The notes: a model not told the origin generated them from the sequence alone. Counted from the first letter of the stretch, positions 1-12,715 are shown. The stretch is DNA of 64,000 nt from Selaginella tamariscina (GCA_003024785.1 PUQB01000366.1:124001-188000); one strand, 5' to 3'. Translations and numbers: made by a program.

Positions 1-186
1 AGGAACAAGATGCAGGAAATCAAGTGCTACAACTTAAGGTATCAACTTCCAACCAAGAACTTAGGAAAGTGAAAAACAACTTTTGCAAGTATAAAGGAGA
101 GAATCCACAGTACCATGAAGATCAACATTCAAAGGAAGGAGTAGGATAGTTGCCGTGAGGACCAGTAACGAATAAGGAGGGGGCAG
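1..186 (+). mobile_element. 3' internal end of an LTR retroelement, with polypurine tract
   Basis: Purine-rich non-coding sequence that ends in a polypurine run (AAGGAGGGGGCAG, about 174-186) immediately before a TG-starting LTR at 187. That is the normal order at the 3' end of a plus-strand LTR retroelement. No coding frame is visible; the rest of the element lies left of the window. Confidence 0.5.
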
Positions 187-732
187 TGCTAAAGGTAAAA
201 TATTAGGAGCATAAGACGTCCTACTGTAAAGAAAATAAGGGTAGGAAGGTTTGTAGTAAGCATGGAAGGAAAGGTTGTGAAGGAGAAAAATTCTTACCGA
301 GAGGAAAAGGTGAGTAAGGAAAAGGAAAAGGAAGACTCGGAAAGGAAAAGGATGATGTGGCGAGAGGAAGGTTAGTTAAGGAGTAGTTAGGGTAAGGGAG
401 AAGGGGTCTTCACAAGAAGTTTCAGCAAGGGAGAGAGAGTCTCCACACTTTGTTCTCTTGTATTCATGTTAGTAATGAAGGTGTATATTATAAGATCTTG
501 TGTGTGTAATATGTATACTCTTAATGAATGGATCTAACAAGGCAATAGCCAAAATCCGTTCTTGCCCTTGACTTTGGAGACCAGTCATTGTGGCACTGAG
601 AGAAGGTATTTTGATATATGTATGTGTGGAGAGTTGATAGAAGGAAAGAGTGTGTAGCCTTTCTTAAAGATTATGAGAAAGGAAACCAGTTAAAATAGGA
701 AAAAGTGAGGTTTTCTATTTGCCTATTTAACA
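187..732 (+). repeat. LTR (plus orientation), probable 3' LTR
   Basis: Starts TGCTAAAGG after a polypurine tract and ends TATTTAACA. Its last 220 bp (508-732) are about 90% identical to the reverse complement of 6,212-6,434, which shows it belongs to a repeated family. The sequence after 732 is not a primer-binding site, whereas the minus-strand copy is followed by TAGCGACCGATT, so this copy reads as a 3' LTR and 733 onward is flank. Confidence 0.6.
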
Positions 733-2500
733 TCGTCTACGCTCATTAATGTTGTTTCAATTTCCTCTCGCCACCTTGTTTTAGGCCAAAAAAGATATTG
801 TAATTCTGTACTTGTGACAACATGCCTTTATAACTCTTAAACAATAGTCTCCTAATAGTCAACAACATGCTTATAAGTAACCAATCGCTTTATCAGAATT
901 CTTTAGCATCAATTTTTGAACCCATGTCACATACTTTTTAATGTTATTAACAATAAGCTCTTGGGCACTCAATGAAATAAGATCTAGTTGTGCTTTTGGA
1001 AGAAGTGGCTTTTTATCCTTTGCACTTTTGAAGAGCCTTAAGCCCTCTTTTAGTAACCACTTCTATTCTAATGACCGTAACTTGTACTATATAATAGGTA
1101 ACCATCTCTTATGGAGAAGAAGAATTGTAGTGGCACAAGGTGACCAGTTAAAGAATTGTTTCCCTCTTTGATATACTTCTTGAGAAACTTTTTGAAGTTT
1201 GGCACTTCAACCACAAGCAAAGCACAACTTTTTTAGGAGATGCAATTTTCAAAAAGATCCATCATATGTGGTAAAGTAAGTGCACTTGTCCTTTTTTGTA
1301 GAGTTGGAGATCTTGCTGAAGAATGCATCAATAAACCATAAGAAAACTAAGTATGATTGTCTCAAAACACATTTGACAACAAGCATTGATAAGTATGCTA
1401 GTACATATCTAAAAAATAAAAGTAAGTATGAGCTTGAAAAACCTTTAATTAAAATGATTTACTTATTTTTGTTCTTGCTTGCACAATTATCCATTTGTAA
1501 AAGCAAATAACAAGAAAACTTATTTGATGTTGATGACACTTGTACACTGTTTGAACTAGATCCCTCTATTGAATCGGAATTCTTAATAGGGTCATCTAGT
1601 TTTTGTGCAAGCTACTGACAATGCCTCTCATATACACAAATACCCTCAAGTGCAAACTTGTTCATGAGAGCATTGTGTAAAGGTTGGAAGTGTTATTCTT
1701 CACTTTGAAATCACCCATAAGACTTGTCTGTGAGTGGGCTTCAAGATTTTTAGCCAATGACCCAATAGTGAAATTGGAGTCGCTAGACCAGTGTGGAAAT
1801 GAAAAGTGTCCATATGATTCACAACCGTGTTCATGTGTTACCAACCTGTTAATGAAATCGAAAGTTTTATGACATTTCCAAGGCACTTTGGTGTTGCAAC
1901 TAGTTTTGAAATGCTGGTCTTTGAATGATCAATCTTGTTATGGATTAAGCACATGTATTCTGATAGGCGGGACACATAAAGCATATAGTGTGCATAGCAC
2001 TGAGACTAGCAAGTTTATTGTGCAATCATGTGGGCCTTCATCTTCTTTTGGATGACAGTGATCTTCACCAAGGTTTTTGCACAAGCCTTTGCAACCTTAG
2101 GTGATGTACAAGTGTCACATTTGTAAAAGCTAGAGTGTTTTGCAATCTTCACATCCTTAAAATGAGTATTCCATGTGTTAATGAAGGTATTGGTGCAGAT
2201 TGTTTGGAGCCCCCAAACTGAGGCACTTATTCACATGCTCACACAACTTTAGTTGAGTGTAGATTAAAGGCAAAACCTTGAGATTTTTTCTCACCCCTGT
2301 ATTTATGGTATGCCATTTGTGAGGCATCCTATCTGCATTTGCCTCCACAAAAGCCTTGAGAATCTTGTCCATTGTAATCACCTTTATACTCTAACACTTC
2401 CTTATCAACTTTACAAACTTTATATCATTCATTCAAATGTGATGTCTCTTGAACCATATTCAATGGTTTAATATTTCATTTCTTATATAAGTAACAACTC
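733..2500. other. AT-rich stretch without a supported gene
   Basis: Short open frames only. On minus, two frames at about 1,662-1,886 and 2,178-2,381 and the sequence between them (with a Cys-X2-Cys pair near 2,120) read like pieces of one decayed coding sequence broken by stops, but I do not recognise a family. There is no splice pattern and no RNA gene. Confidence 0.4.
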
Positions 2501-2509
2501 GTATTAATT

Positions 2510-4090
2510 GTCCAAGTGTATCTTTAACCTCCTGATTTGTAGTTTGATGATACATCTATTTCCATTACTTTATTTCTTAATGATATAGATTGAAAACAGT
2601 GCTTATTTATGTTTGTAACATATGACATAGAATTATTTAATTCATTATTAATCTGACCTTCTTGGTTAGAATTTTGCTATTGCTCATTTAGATTATCTTG
2701 CAACCAAATCAACTTTTTGTTCATAAATAGTACCTATCTCTCCTTTTACATCGGAAGAATATTCTTTCTCATTTTATTGAAAAGCTATACATGCTTTGGG
2801 GCAGCCCCCTGGTGTTCTGGTGGTTTGGCCCTTCCGGTAGATATTCTTATTTTCCCTTATTTATTTCAATTAGATGTGTAATAGGCTGTCCATTATTCAT
2901 TTTTATGGAAGTAGAGGGTTATATATTCCATCTAAAGCAATCCCGAGATATATGGCCCATTTCACCACATGTGTAACAAACTGGGGAAGGAAAACTTTTA
3001 TCATATGGTCCTTGTATATCACTTTTTTAATTATATTGATCATTTCTTCCCATTTAACCTTGATAAGGTCTTTTTTCTACTCTATATTGTATGTCATTCC
3101 TTTTTATCATTCTCATGACTCTTATTAAAAAGTAACTTTATAAAAGGTGGATGGTTATCATTTCTTTTTTCTCTCTATGTACAAGCCACATTTTAATCAG
3201 GAAATACCACATGTTCTTCCTTTTCACATATTTGACATGTAAAAAGCAATTACAACCTACGTTCCTTCATTGTATGGCCAGGATTATTACATTTCATGTA
3301 GTTTTAGCAACCCTTGTTTATACCATGCCTTACACTTTTTCTCATGTTTCTTAAATCGATGTATATATTTATCTATCTTTTTGTTCTGCTTTGAAAAATA
3401 ATTCTAAGTTTCTCTAAATGTTCCTCAGCAATTCCTCCTTAAAATATTCCTTAAAAAACATCAGTAACCTTTTGATAATCCTCTTTAACTTCCTTCTAAA
3501 TATCATAATACTAATCAGAAGCATTTTTTTTCAATATATGAAGAAATATAAGCAACTTTTTTACATTAGTCACCTTATACAATTTACCTACTTTAAATTT
3601 TTGTAAATGTCTTTTCAAATTCTCTTTCTTTCTTTATAAAGGATGTGAGATACATCACCGTACCCTTAAACATTCCCAGAAAAAGTGCCATATTAATAAC
3701 TTTTTCTTTTTGTGTACTTCCTTTTCCACATTCCTTTCTTTCTCCCAAGGAGTTCTTAAGAGATCTTTCTCTTTATATTCTTGATATATTATGAACAAGC
3801 ACTCCTTCCCTTCCTCTCACAGTCTTCTTTAAACTAACCATTTGATATTGCTTCCAATTTTCTGAATTAATATCAGATTTCTATATTATTTTTTCGATAT
3901 CCTTTACTATTTTCCTAAATATGTTATTGTTGGGTAGCCACTTTATTGATTTATCTTTGATTTATCTGATCGGCTAATACTAGATTAGGACAATGATTTC
4001 TCTAAGGTTTTATTTATTCTTTATTATATACACATTTGACTTTACACCTTTTAAGCCATTTTATCATTAAAATTATTATTAATTGATCAT
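2510..4090 (-). pseudogene. decayed gag, copy 1 of a tandem pair
   Basis: A minus-strand remnant that can be followed block by block against 4,100-6,140. A retroviral-type zinc knuckle, CYTCGEMGHISRDC (C-X2-C-X4-H-X4-C), is intact at 2,937-2,978. Elsewhere stops and deletions are frequent, and the copy is about 0.45 kb shorter than copy 2. Gag would package element RNA. Orientation and motif fit the LTR at 6,212-6,434 being its 5' LTR side, with the two gag copies arranged head to tail. Confidence 0.55.
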
Positions 4091-4099
4091 TTCAACATT

Positions 4100-6140
4100 T
4101 CATTCCAGGTGATACATGGAGTCCATTATCTTATCCTGTAATGGTAATTGAAAAATCTTGTTTACCTTTGTTTATAGCACCTTTATCTATACCTTCTAAT
4201 TCGTTATCAGTCCGACCTTTTTGGTCAGGATGCTCATTTACATTTTTCTGTAACAAGCTCTCCTTCTTGTTAGGAATAGTACTTACCTCTCCTTCTCCAT
4301 AATAAGAGGATTCCTTCTCCTTCTTTTGAAAGAGCTATAACTACCCTTGCAACATGTGGATATTCATCTTTTCCTTCCTCTATTTGAATTAACCGTGTTG
4401 TAAGTTGCACATTAGTCATCCTAGTAGAAGTAGGAGGTTGTACATTCCACCTAGGACATTCCCTAAAGATATGTCATGTTTCACACCACATGTATAACAA
4501 ACCTGGGAAGGAAAATTCCTACCCTATGGTTCTTGCCTATCATTGATCTGATTATATTACTCATTTCTACCTTTTTGACCTTGATAAGGTCTTTCCTCTC
4601 CTCTATATTGTTTATCATTTCTGTCTCTATAGGATCTATCCTTTTATCGTCCATTGTATGGACCATTCCTTTCTTCGTAATACTTATCCTCTTTATTTTC
4701 GTAAGAAACATCATTCCTTCTGTCATAATATCCAAAGTTCCTATTCTAATAAGGAACCTCATTTCTTCTGCCATATGATATATTATTTCTGTTCTCATAA
4801 GAAATAACATTATCATTCCTATCATTCCCACAGTTCCTATTAGGTAGGAACCTTCTAGGAGGTGGACATTCCTCCATTCTCCGTTCTCTCTCTATACGAG
4901 CCACATTCTAGTTTAGGAACTGCCTGCAATTCAAAGCCACATGCCCTTCCTTTTCACATATTTGCCACGTAGGTAATTGCAGCCTACATTCCTCCACTAT
5001 ATGGATAGGAGTATTACATTTAGTGCACCATACTTTTACCTTTATCTCTTCCTTAATTATTATTCCTTTCAAAGTTTTCATCATTTGAGCTAATGCTTTC
5101 TCATTTATTGGATATTTACAAACCTTTATTACATCAGCTTCCTCTTCTTCTTCATCAGAGGATTCTTCATTTCTTTCATATACTTTCAATTTTTCTTTTG
5201 CAATTTTTTTTATTTGCCTTCTCTTCTTTTCATATATTTTTAATTGAGTAATAAAATCTTCTTTATCATTTTCATTAATAGTGAGTGTTAAATCTCTATA
5301 TAGTTTTAGCAACCCTTGCTTATACCATTGCAATAAGGCATCCATCTTTACATATGCCTTACACTTTTTATCATGTTTCTTAAAACGGTGTGTATATTCA
5401 TTTTTCTTTTCTGTTTTGCCTTGAAGGATGGTTCTTAACTTCTTTAAAATGTTCCTCCGACAATTGAAATATTCTTTAAAAGCATCAGTAACCTTCTGAT
5501 AATCTTCTTTGTCTTCCTTTTCAAAATCATAATACCAATCAGAGGCATTTTCTTTCAATGTATGTGGGAATATAAGTAGCTTTTCTACATCCGTCACCTT
5601 ATACAGTTTTATTACCTCTTCAAACTGTTGTATATGTCTTTTCGGATTTTCCTTCTTTCCTGCAGAGAATGTGGGATACATCACCGTACCTCAAACATTC
5701 CTGGGAAAAGTGCCATATTTATAATAATCCTTTGCTCTGGTGTATTTCCTCTTACATCTTCCTCCCTTCTTCTTACATCTTCCTCGCTTCCTCTTCAGGA
5801 GTTCTTAGGAGATCCTTCTCTTTGTAATCTCGGTATATGAACAGGCACTCCTTCCCTTCCTCTCACAGTTTCCTCTAAACCAACTGTTTGATATTGCCTC
5901 CAATTTTGGATCATGCTCAGATTTCTGTATTGTTTCTGCAATATCCTCTACTAACTTCTCAAACATATGCTAATGTCTATTTTTGTCAGATTCAGGTTGC
6001 TATTGGGCAACCACTCTATTGGCATGCCTTTGGTTTCTCTGATCAGCTAATGCTAGATCAGGATGATAATTTCTCCAAGGTTCCATTCATTCCTTCTCTT
6101 ATACACATCCGACTCTACACCTTCTAAGCCATTTTTAGAA
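4100..6140 (-). pseudogene. gag region, copy 2 of a tandem pair
   Basis: Minus-strand gag-type region. The best frame (4,908-5,684, 258 codons) has the capsid-like block with 'DWYYD' near residue 50 and 'EYTHRF' near residue 97, an acidic stretch (EESSDEEEEEAD, about residues 172-183), then two zinc knuckles: CTKCNTPIHIVEEC (about 220-233) and WQICEKEGHVALNC, where the first Cys of C-X2-C is replaced by Trp. A third knuckle-like block (CYTCGVKH) follows out of frame near 4,490. The family is Ty3/gypsy, Tat/Athila-like by gag style. No protease or RT follows on minus, so the element is truncated. The start at 5,684 is only the first usable codon. Confidence 0.65.
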
Positions 6141-6211
6141 TGAAAATTCTATCATTTTAGCCTCTTTTCTTAATGAATACTAACACTGCAATGGCAAAAT
6201 CGGTCGCTAAA

Positions 6212-6434
6212 TGTTAAACATGCAAATATGAAACCTCACCTTTTCTTGTTTAACCAGTTTCCTTTCTCCTAATCTTTAAGAAAGGCTACACACTCTTTCC
6301 TTTTATCAACTCTCCACACATACATATATCAAAAAACCTTCTCTCAGTGCCATAATGACTAGTCTCCAAAGTCAAGGGCAAGAACGGATTTTGGTTATTA
6401 CCTTGTTAGATCCATTCATTAAGAGTATACATAT
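6212..6434 (-). repeat. truncated LTR (minus orientation) with primer-binding site
   Basis: Reverse-complement partner of 508-732. In minus orientation it ends TTTAACA and is followed by TTTAGCGACCGATTTTGCC, a likely primer-binding site, then by the gag copies. It is cut at 6,434/6,435 by the LTR of element E1, and its missing part is not found elsewhere in the window. Confidence 0.6.
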
Positions 6435-7052
6435 TGTCACGACCCGATACAGAATACAGGATTCCGGATACAGGACATGGGTTGCAGGACTTTCCTACAG
6501 GATTCCGGATACAGGATATGGGTTGCAGGATTTCCTACAGGATATTCCTACCAGGATTCCGGACACAGGATTCGGTTGCAGGATATTCCTACAGGATATG
6601 CCACAGGATATGCCTAGAGGATAAGGGACATGTGGACTCATCTTAGCCTCTGCATGCATGCAATCACTTTTGCATGCATGCAACCACTTTTAGCATCATG
6701 CCTAGATTAGCTCTTGGAGTTGTGAGCATAAAAGCTCCGACCTAATTGTTGTACAATCAGTTACTATCAACACCAGTCTTACTACGATCAATCTCGTCTT
6801 GTCTTGTTCTTGTCTTGTTTCCTGTCCTGTTCCTGTCTCGCTCCTGTTTCCTGTCCTGCTCTGGATCCTGTCCTGCTCCGGATCCTGTCCTGTTCCTGTC
6901 TTGCTCCCGGATCTTCTTCCTTCCTGTCTTGCTCCTAGATCCGTCCTGTTCCTATTCCTAGTTCCTGTCCTGCTCTCGGTCCTGTTCCTGAGTCAAGCCT
7001 TCCTGTCCTTGGAATCCTGTTCTCTTCCTGGTTCCTGGATCGTGGCTTGACA
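6435..7052 (+). repeat. 5' LTR of E1
   Basis: 618 bp, TGTCACG...TTGACA. The first 170 bp carry about 12 CAGGA units; after the probable TATA box (CATAAAAG, about 6,727) come many TCCTG units on the same strand, so the two ends are complementary. Two TGCATGCATGCA blocks (6,651-6,662 and 6,671-6,682) 20 bp apart are RY-type motifs of the sort bound by plant B3 factors. Confidence 0.9.
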
Positions 7053-7136
7053 GTTTGATAGTAACTGCTTCATAGTTCTCCGTTTTCCAGCTACCTTTTT
7101 CTTGATTCTTTTTCCTCCTTTTTTCTTTCCTAGATC

Positions 7137-8110
7137 ATGGCTGATTTTGAGCGCTTTCAACGCGAGCACCAAATGTACTTCATGAGCTGGCCACTTTGCG
7201 CCAAGTGGTCACCGACCTGCAAGGTTCCACCACTGCGGCACATGCAGCTGCTGATGCATCCTCCAAGGCTGCTGCGCAGGCTCTCTCCCAGGCATCGGTG
7301 GTTCCCTCTTCATCAAACTTTTCTTCGGAGCCGAAGGTTAGCATGCCAGAGAAGTTCAGTGGCAATCGTGCCGATTTCCAAGGTTTCCTGAATCAGATCC
7401 GGCTCTTGATCCGTATGCAACCACGGCGCTACTCGACTGATGCTCAAAAGGTGGGTCTTTTGGCATCCTTACTAAGTGGATCTCCACGGGCTTGGGTTGC
7501 CCCCTTGCTGGAGCGTGACGACCCATTGATGGAAGACTTTGAAGGTTTCGTGGCTGCCTTTGAAGCCTGTTTTGGAGATCCTGATAAGTACCGTTCTGCA
7601 TGCACGAAGTTACGGAAGCTCACTCAAGGATCCCGACCAGCTTCCGTCTATGCATCCGAATTTCAGCAACTTTGCACGAACATTCCATGGGACGAGACTG
7701 CATTGATCGAACACTTCCGTTTTGGGTTGAGGGATGTGAAGGACCTTCTCCTTACGTTACCGGATGCCCAAACATTAGCGGAGATCATGCAACAAGCTGT
7801 TCGTTGCGACAACCGTTTGTTCGAGCGTCGTCAGGAAAGATCCCGTCAGCAGTTCCTGCAAACCAATCCTGCAGCTGTGGTACATGTTCCTGCACCACCT
7901 TCTGGAGTAGTTCCTATGGAGGTTGAGAAATCCAAGCGTGGCTCTCTTTCCGCTGCTGAGAAGCAACGTCGTCGCAGTGAGAACCTGTGCTTGTATTGTG
8001 GTGGAGCAGGACACAAGGTGGCAGATTGTCCTATTAAAGCCAGGAACTTCAAGACGCGTGAAGTTGAAGCTGAAGTTCAGTCGGAAAACTCCAATGTCCA
8101 CTTCGTCTAG
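7137..8110 (+). pseudogene. gag: E1 gag (frameshifted near its start)
   Basis: ATG at 7,137 opens 'MADFERFQREHQM', but a one-base loss near 7,176 relative to E2 and E3 throws the frame. The rest (7,196-8,110, 304 codons) is open: Ala/Ser-rich linker, the capsid-like region beginning 'MPEKFSGNRADFQGFLNQIR', 'MQPRRYSTDAQKVG', and the zinc knuckle CLYCGGAGHKVADC near residue 268. It ends at TAG 8,108, overlapping or abutting pol in another frame. Gag forms the particle that packages element RNA. Same family as E3 gag, which keeps the intact start. Confidence 0.85.
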
Positions 8111-11100
8111 GAGCCGCGAAGTTGGACGTAGGTGCAGGCTCCATTGGTGCTGCTCATACCATCCCATCACTTAAGTTTCCTGTACACATTCATCTTAATA
8201 ATCGAGAGCTCATGGAGTTTGCCTTGTTAGACACTGGTGCAAATGCATGCTTCATGGATGACACGTTTGCAACTCAACATGGCATTTCGGTGGTGAAGTT
8301 GAAGCGTGCAGTTCCTGTAGAGGTGGCCGATGGGCGTCTAATTGCTTCTGGCGCAGTTACCCATGCTACCGAACCTCTCTCCTGCAGGTATGGCACATTC
8401 AACTGTTCAATTTCCTTCAACTTGATCAAGACTCGGTCGACTCCCATCATTTTGGGCATGCCATGGTTCGTTGTTGCAAATCCGCAGATCGACTGGAGGT
8501 CTAGGACGCTCACGTTTTCCTCTCCAACAGCTAGGATCAATCCTGTACCTTCCTGCGTGCAGGATACATCCTTAGTATCTGAGGCAGTACAAGCTACAGG
8601 ATTGACCGTGCCTGTTCCTGTACCAGTGTTGAAGACTCCTCCTCGACAGGATTCACCTCATGTCAGTTCCTCAGCACATCCGCAGGCTCTCTCCACTCCT
8701 GTAAGTTTGCGGTGTCCTGTACAGGGTTCTTCCAATCCTGTATCAGTGTCGAAGGTTCCTCCTCAACAGGATCCACCTCCTGTTGATTCGTCAGCACATT
8801 CGCAGGCTTTTCCACTCTTGCGCAACCACGGACTCCTGTACAGGATTCTTCCAATCCTGTACACTCATCAACACCCACAGGTTTTTTCCAATCCTGCTTC
8901 TTTCTGTTACCCTGCTTCTGTTCCATCCCCCAAGATCCTTCCTCTTTTTCAGTCACAGCTCCCTCCTTCTCCTCTCCGAGTTCTTACCACTACCATGCAT
9001 GAACTCGCCACTGATCCTGCTCCCTTCCACCTTTTTGCCTTTCAAGTAACTCCTACGTCCTCTTCTACCTTTCCTGTATCCGACTCCCTGTTTTTTCTCC
9101 TTCTCCTCCTTCTCCTTCTCCTCCTCTTCCCTACCATCCAAGTACCACGACTTTAAGGACGTTTTTGACAAGCACAAGGCTGCAGTTCTTCCTGTTCACA
9201 GGTCCTACGACTGTCCTATTGATCTTGCGGAAGGAAAGACTCCACCATTCGGACCGATTTATGCATTGTCACCCACAGAGTTGGAGGTTCTTCGTCAGTA
9301 CATCGAGGACAACTTGGCATCCGGCTTCATTCGTCACTCAAAGTCCCCTGCAGGAGCTCCTATCTTCTTTGTCAAGAAGAAGGATGGGAGTTTACGTTTG
9401 GTTGTGGACTACAGGGGTTTGAATCAAGTCACCATTCGGAATCGGTACCCGTTGCCATTGATCCCGGAACTTCTCGATCGGCTGCGAGGAGCAAAGGTGT
9501 TCACGAAGATCGACTTACGAGGGCCTACAACCTTGTACGGATTCGTCCCGGCGATGAGTGGAAGACTGCCTTTCGTACAAGGTATGGACATTTTGAGTAC
9601 ACGGTAATGCCTTTCGGCCTTACCAATGCCCCAGCGTGTTCCAACACATGGTGAACGACATTTTCCGTGACTTCTTGGACCAGTTTGTGGTGATCTACCT
9701 CGACGACATCTTGATTTTCTCCAAGGACCAGGCGGCACATGACAAGCATGTACGACTAGTTTAGAGCGGCTTCGCGAGCATGGCCTGTACGCGAAGTTGG
9801 AGAAGTGTTTTTTCGATAGGGATTCGGTGGAGTTCTTGGGCTACATCGTCTCTCCTGCTGGCGTTTCCATGGACATGCACAAGGTGAAGACCATCGTGGA
9901 GTGGGAGAGGCCCAAGTCGGTACGAGATGTACAATGTTTCCTTGGCTTTGCAAACTTCTACAGGCGGTTCATACAGGACTTCTCCAAGCGTGTACTTCCA
10001 CTCACAGAACTCACCAAGCGCACAGGACTTTTCTCTTGGTCCGACAAGGCGGAACACGCGTTCACAACACTCAAGGACGTTTTCACGACAGCTCCGATTT
10101 TAGCACATCCTGACCCTTCTCATCCTTTCTTCATTGAAGCAGATGCCTCGGATTTTGCAGTAGGATCCGTCTATCGCAAGTTGGAGAGGACAAGTTGCTT
10201 CATCCTGTAGCTTTTCACTCTCGTAAGTTCCTGTCGGCGGAGATCAACTACGAGATTCATGACAAGGAACTCAAGGCCATTGTGGATTCGTTTGAGGAGT
10301 GGCGGCATTTCCTGGAAGGTGCTGCACATCCTGTACAAGTTCTTACGGATCACAAGAACCTGGAGTACTTTCAAACGGCTCGGTCCTCAGTCGGCGACAG
10401 GCTAGGTGGGCAGAGTTCCTATCACGTTTTGACTTCGTCATCGTCTACAGGCCCGGCTTTCGGAATGGCAAGGCGGACGCATTGTCTAGGCGCTCTTACC
10501 TTGCAGCCCGGGCGATCCTGCATTTGACTTCAAAGGCAAGTGTTGTTGGGTCCTGATCGTTTCCGGCTTGCGGCACTGCAGGTTCATCAGGCTCCAGCAA
10601 ATTCAACACTCCTACAGGACGTCCGTTCGCAGTTGGCTACAGACGACTTGGCAAAGAATGTGTTCTCACACATTCATCCTGACGTTGCAAGTTCCTCTTC
10701 CTCCAGTTCCCGTCCAGACTACAACCTGTTCACCATACAGGATGGACTCCTGTACCGGGAAGGTCTCCTGTACGTTCCTGTTGGTATTTAGGACTCGTGT
10801 GGTACAGGATTGTCATGATACCCCGGCTACAGGACATTTTGGTGTGGCCAAGACAGTGGAGTTGGTGACTCGCAACTATTGGTGGCCTGGGTTGCGAGGT
10901 TTTGTGGAGAGGTTTGTACGGAGTTGTGACACTTGTAGCAGGTCGAAGATGCCTCATCATGCACCCTCTGGTCTTCTTCGTCCTCTTCCTGTTCCGTCTG
11001 CTCCTTGGAGATCCATTTCTATGGATTTCCTCACAGATCTTCCTCCTTCTCGTGGATTTGATGCAGTTCTTGTGGTGGTTGACCGTTTCACCAAGCAGGC

Positions 11101-12091
11101 TCATTTCCTACCCTGCAACAAGACAGCTACAGGTCAGACAACTGCCGAGTTGGTGATCCGCGAGGTGTTCCGACATCATGGTCTTCCTGAGAGCATTGTT
11201 TCCGATCGAGGTCCACAATTCATGTCCAAGTTTTGGCGAGAGCTTCTTCGGAGTCTACAGGTCAAAGCGGATCTTTCTTCAGGATATCACCCACAAACCG
11301 ATGGGCAGTCCGAACGCACAATTCAGACCTTAGAACAGTATCTTCGTTGCTTCATCAGTTACCAGCAGGACAACTGGTTGGACCTCCTTCCAATGGCGGA
11401 GTTTGCCTACAACAACTCCATCCACGCATCTACAGGACAGACACCTTTCTTTGCTCTTACAGGCCACCATCCACGTTTTGACTTTGCTCCTCCCGCTTCT
11501 CCTTCTTCCGCTCCTGCAGTACAGGATCGTCTTCAGCATCTTCGGCAGGTACAGGATGATCTCCAGGTTCATCTTCAACAGGCACAGGAACGATACAAGC
11601 ATCATGCTGATGCTCACCGTCAGCCGGCACCTGCATACAAGATTGGTGATCTCGTGTGGCTTCTTCGTCGACACATTCGCACCAACAGGCCTTCTTCTAA
11701 GTTGGATTTTCAACGATTGGGCCCTTATAGGATCGTGGCGGAGGTAAATCCTGTAGCTTTCCGACTCGAGTTACCATCCACGGTGAAACTTCATCCTGTG
11801 TTTCACACCTCTTGTTGGAGCCGTATCATCCTTCTTCTCTTCCCGGTCGTGTTTCTTCTCCTCCCCTCCTGTGGTCATTGACACGAACCTGAGTACGAAG
11901 TCGCAGCCATCCTTGACTCTCGTCTTCATCGTCACCAACTCCAATACTTGGTGGATTGGAAAGGGTACCTGCCTACTGATCGCACTTGGGAACCTGCATC
12001 CAACTTACTCCATGCTTCTTCCAAGGTTGCTGCCTTCCATCGGCATTATCCTGCTAAACCAGGTCCCAAGACTCGTGGAACTCGTCTTTAG
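8101..12091 (+). pseudogene. pol: E1 pol: protease, RT, RNase H, integrase, chromodomain (multiple frame breaks)
   Basis: Protease with LLDTGANACFMDD (near 8,227). A long Pro/Ser/Thr-rich linker (8,560-9,130) is full of CCTGTACAGG-like DNA. RT has '[19 protein letters not shown]' and YLDD at 9,696-9,707. RNase H has [11 protein letters not shown]; integrase has an HHCC finger (CDTC at 10,925-10,936) and a D,D,E core (MDFLTDLP, SDRG, SERTIQ); a chromodomain lies at about 11,888-12,030 (EVAAILDSR...YLVDWKGY...RTWEPAS). Frame breaks are visible near 9,100, 9,520, 9,640, 9,760, 10,173, 10,383, 10,510 and 11,812. The one near 9,520 is shared with E2 and E3. A chromodomain places it among chromoviruses, whose integrase tail recognises histone marks in known families. 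Confidence 0.88.
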
Positions 12092-12102
12092 GGAGGAGGT
12101 GC

Positions 12103-12715
12103 TGTCACGACCCGATACAGAATACAGGATTCCGGATACAGGACATGGGTTGCAGGACTTTCCTACAGGATTCCGGATACAGGATATGGGTTGCAGGATT
12201 TCCTACAGGATATTCCTACCAGGATTCCGGACACAGGATTCGGTTGCAGGATATTCCTACAGGATATGCCACAGGATATGCCTAGAGGATAAGGGACATG
12301 TGGACTCATCTTAGCCTCTGCATGCATGCAATCACTTTTGCATGCATGCAACCACTTTTAGCATCATGCCTAGATTAGCTCTTGGAGTTGTGAGCATAAA
12401 AGCTCCGACCTAATTGTTGTACAATCAGTTACTATCAACACCAGTCTTACTACGATCAATCTCGTCTTTGTCTTGTTTCTGTCCTGTCTGTTCCTGTCTC
12501 GCTCCTGTTTCCTGTCCTGCTCCTGGATCCTGTCCTGCTCCGGATCCTGTCCTGTTCCTGTCTTGTCCTGGATCCTATGTCCTGCCTTCTGTTTGCTCCT
12601 AGATCCGTCCTGTTCCTATTCCTAGTTCCTGTCCTGCTCTCGGTCCTGTTCCTGAGTCAAGCCTTCCTGTCCTTGGAATCCTGTTCTTCCTGGTTCCTGG
12701 ATCGTGGGCTTGACA
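12103..12715 (+). repeat. LTR shared by E1 (3') and E2 (5')
   Basis: 613 bp, same termini and motif layout as 6,435-7,052. Preceded by the polypurine tract of E1 and followed by the leader and gag start of a second copy, so it serves both elements. Confidence 0.88.

Larger units (their letters stand above)
6435..12715 (+). mobile_element. E1: complete-length chromovirus-type Ty3/gypsy element, LTR to LTR
   Basis: About 6.3 kb: 5' LTR 6,435-7,052, leader, gag, protease, RT, RNase H, integrase, chromodomain, polypurine tract TTTAGGGAGGAGGTGC (12,087-12,102), 3' LTR 12,103-12,715. LTRs begin TGTCACGACCCG and end TTGACA and are nearly identical except for small indels in the TCCTG-rich part, so insertion is fairly recent. 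There is no 5-bp target duplication (CATAT left, GTTTG right) because the right LTR is shared with E2, as after unequal homologous recombination. Every coding domain carries at least one frame break, so it is not autonomous as read. Confidence 0.9.

Noticed and set aside
4481-4831. 116-codon minus frame, Met/Ile-rich
   Set aside because: Lies in decayed gag sequence, lacks domain motifs, and its composition follows the AT-rich DNA. It is covered by the gag pseudogene call.
6746-7050. Ser/Cys/Leu/Pro-rich frames in the LTR
   Set aside because: Translations of the TCCTG repeat of the LTR. The same occurs in every LTR copy on both strands.
8953-9177. Lys/Glu-rich minus frame
   Set aside because: Shadow of the CTC/TCC-rich linker in E1 pol.
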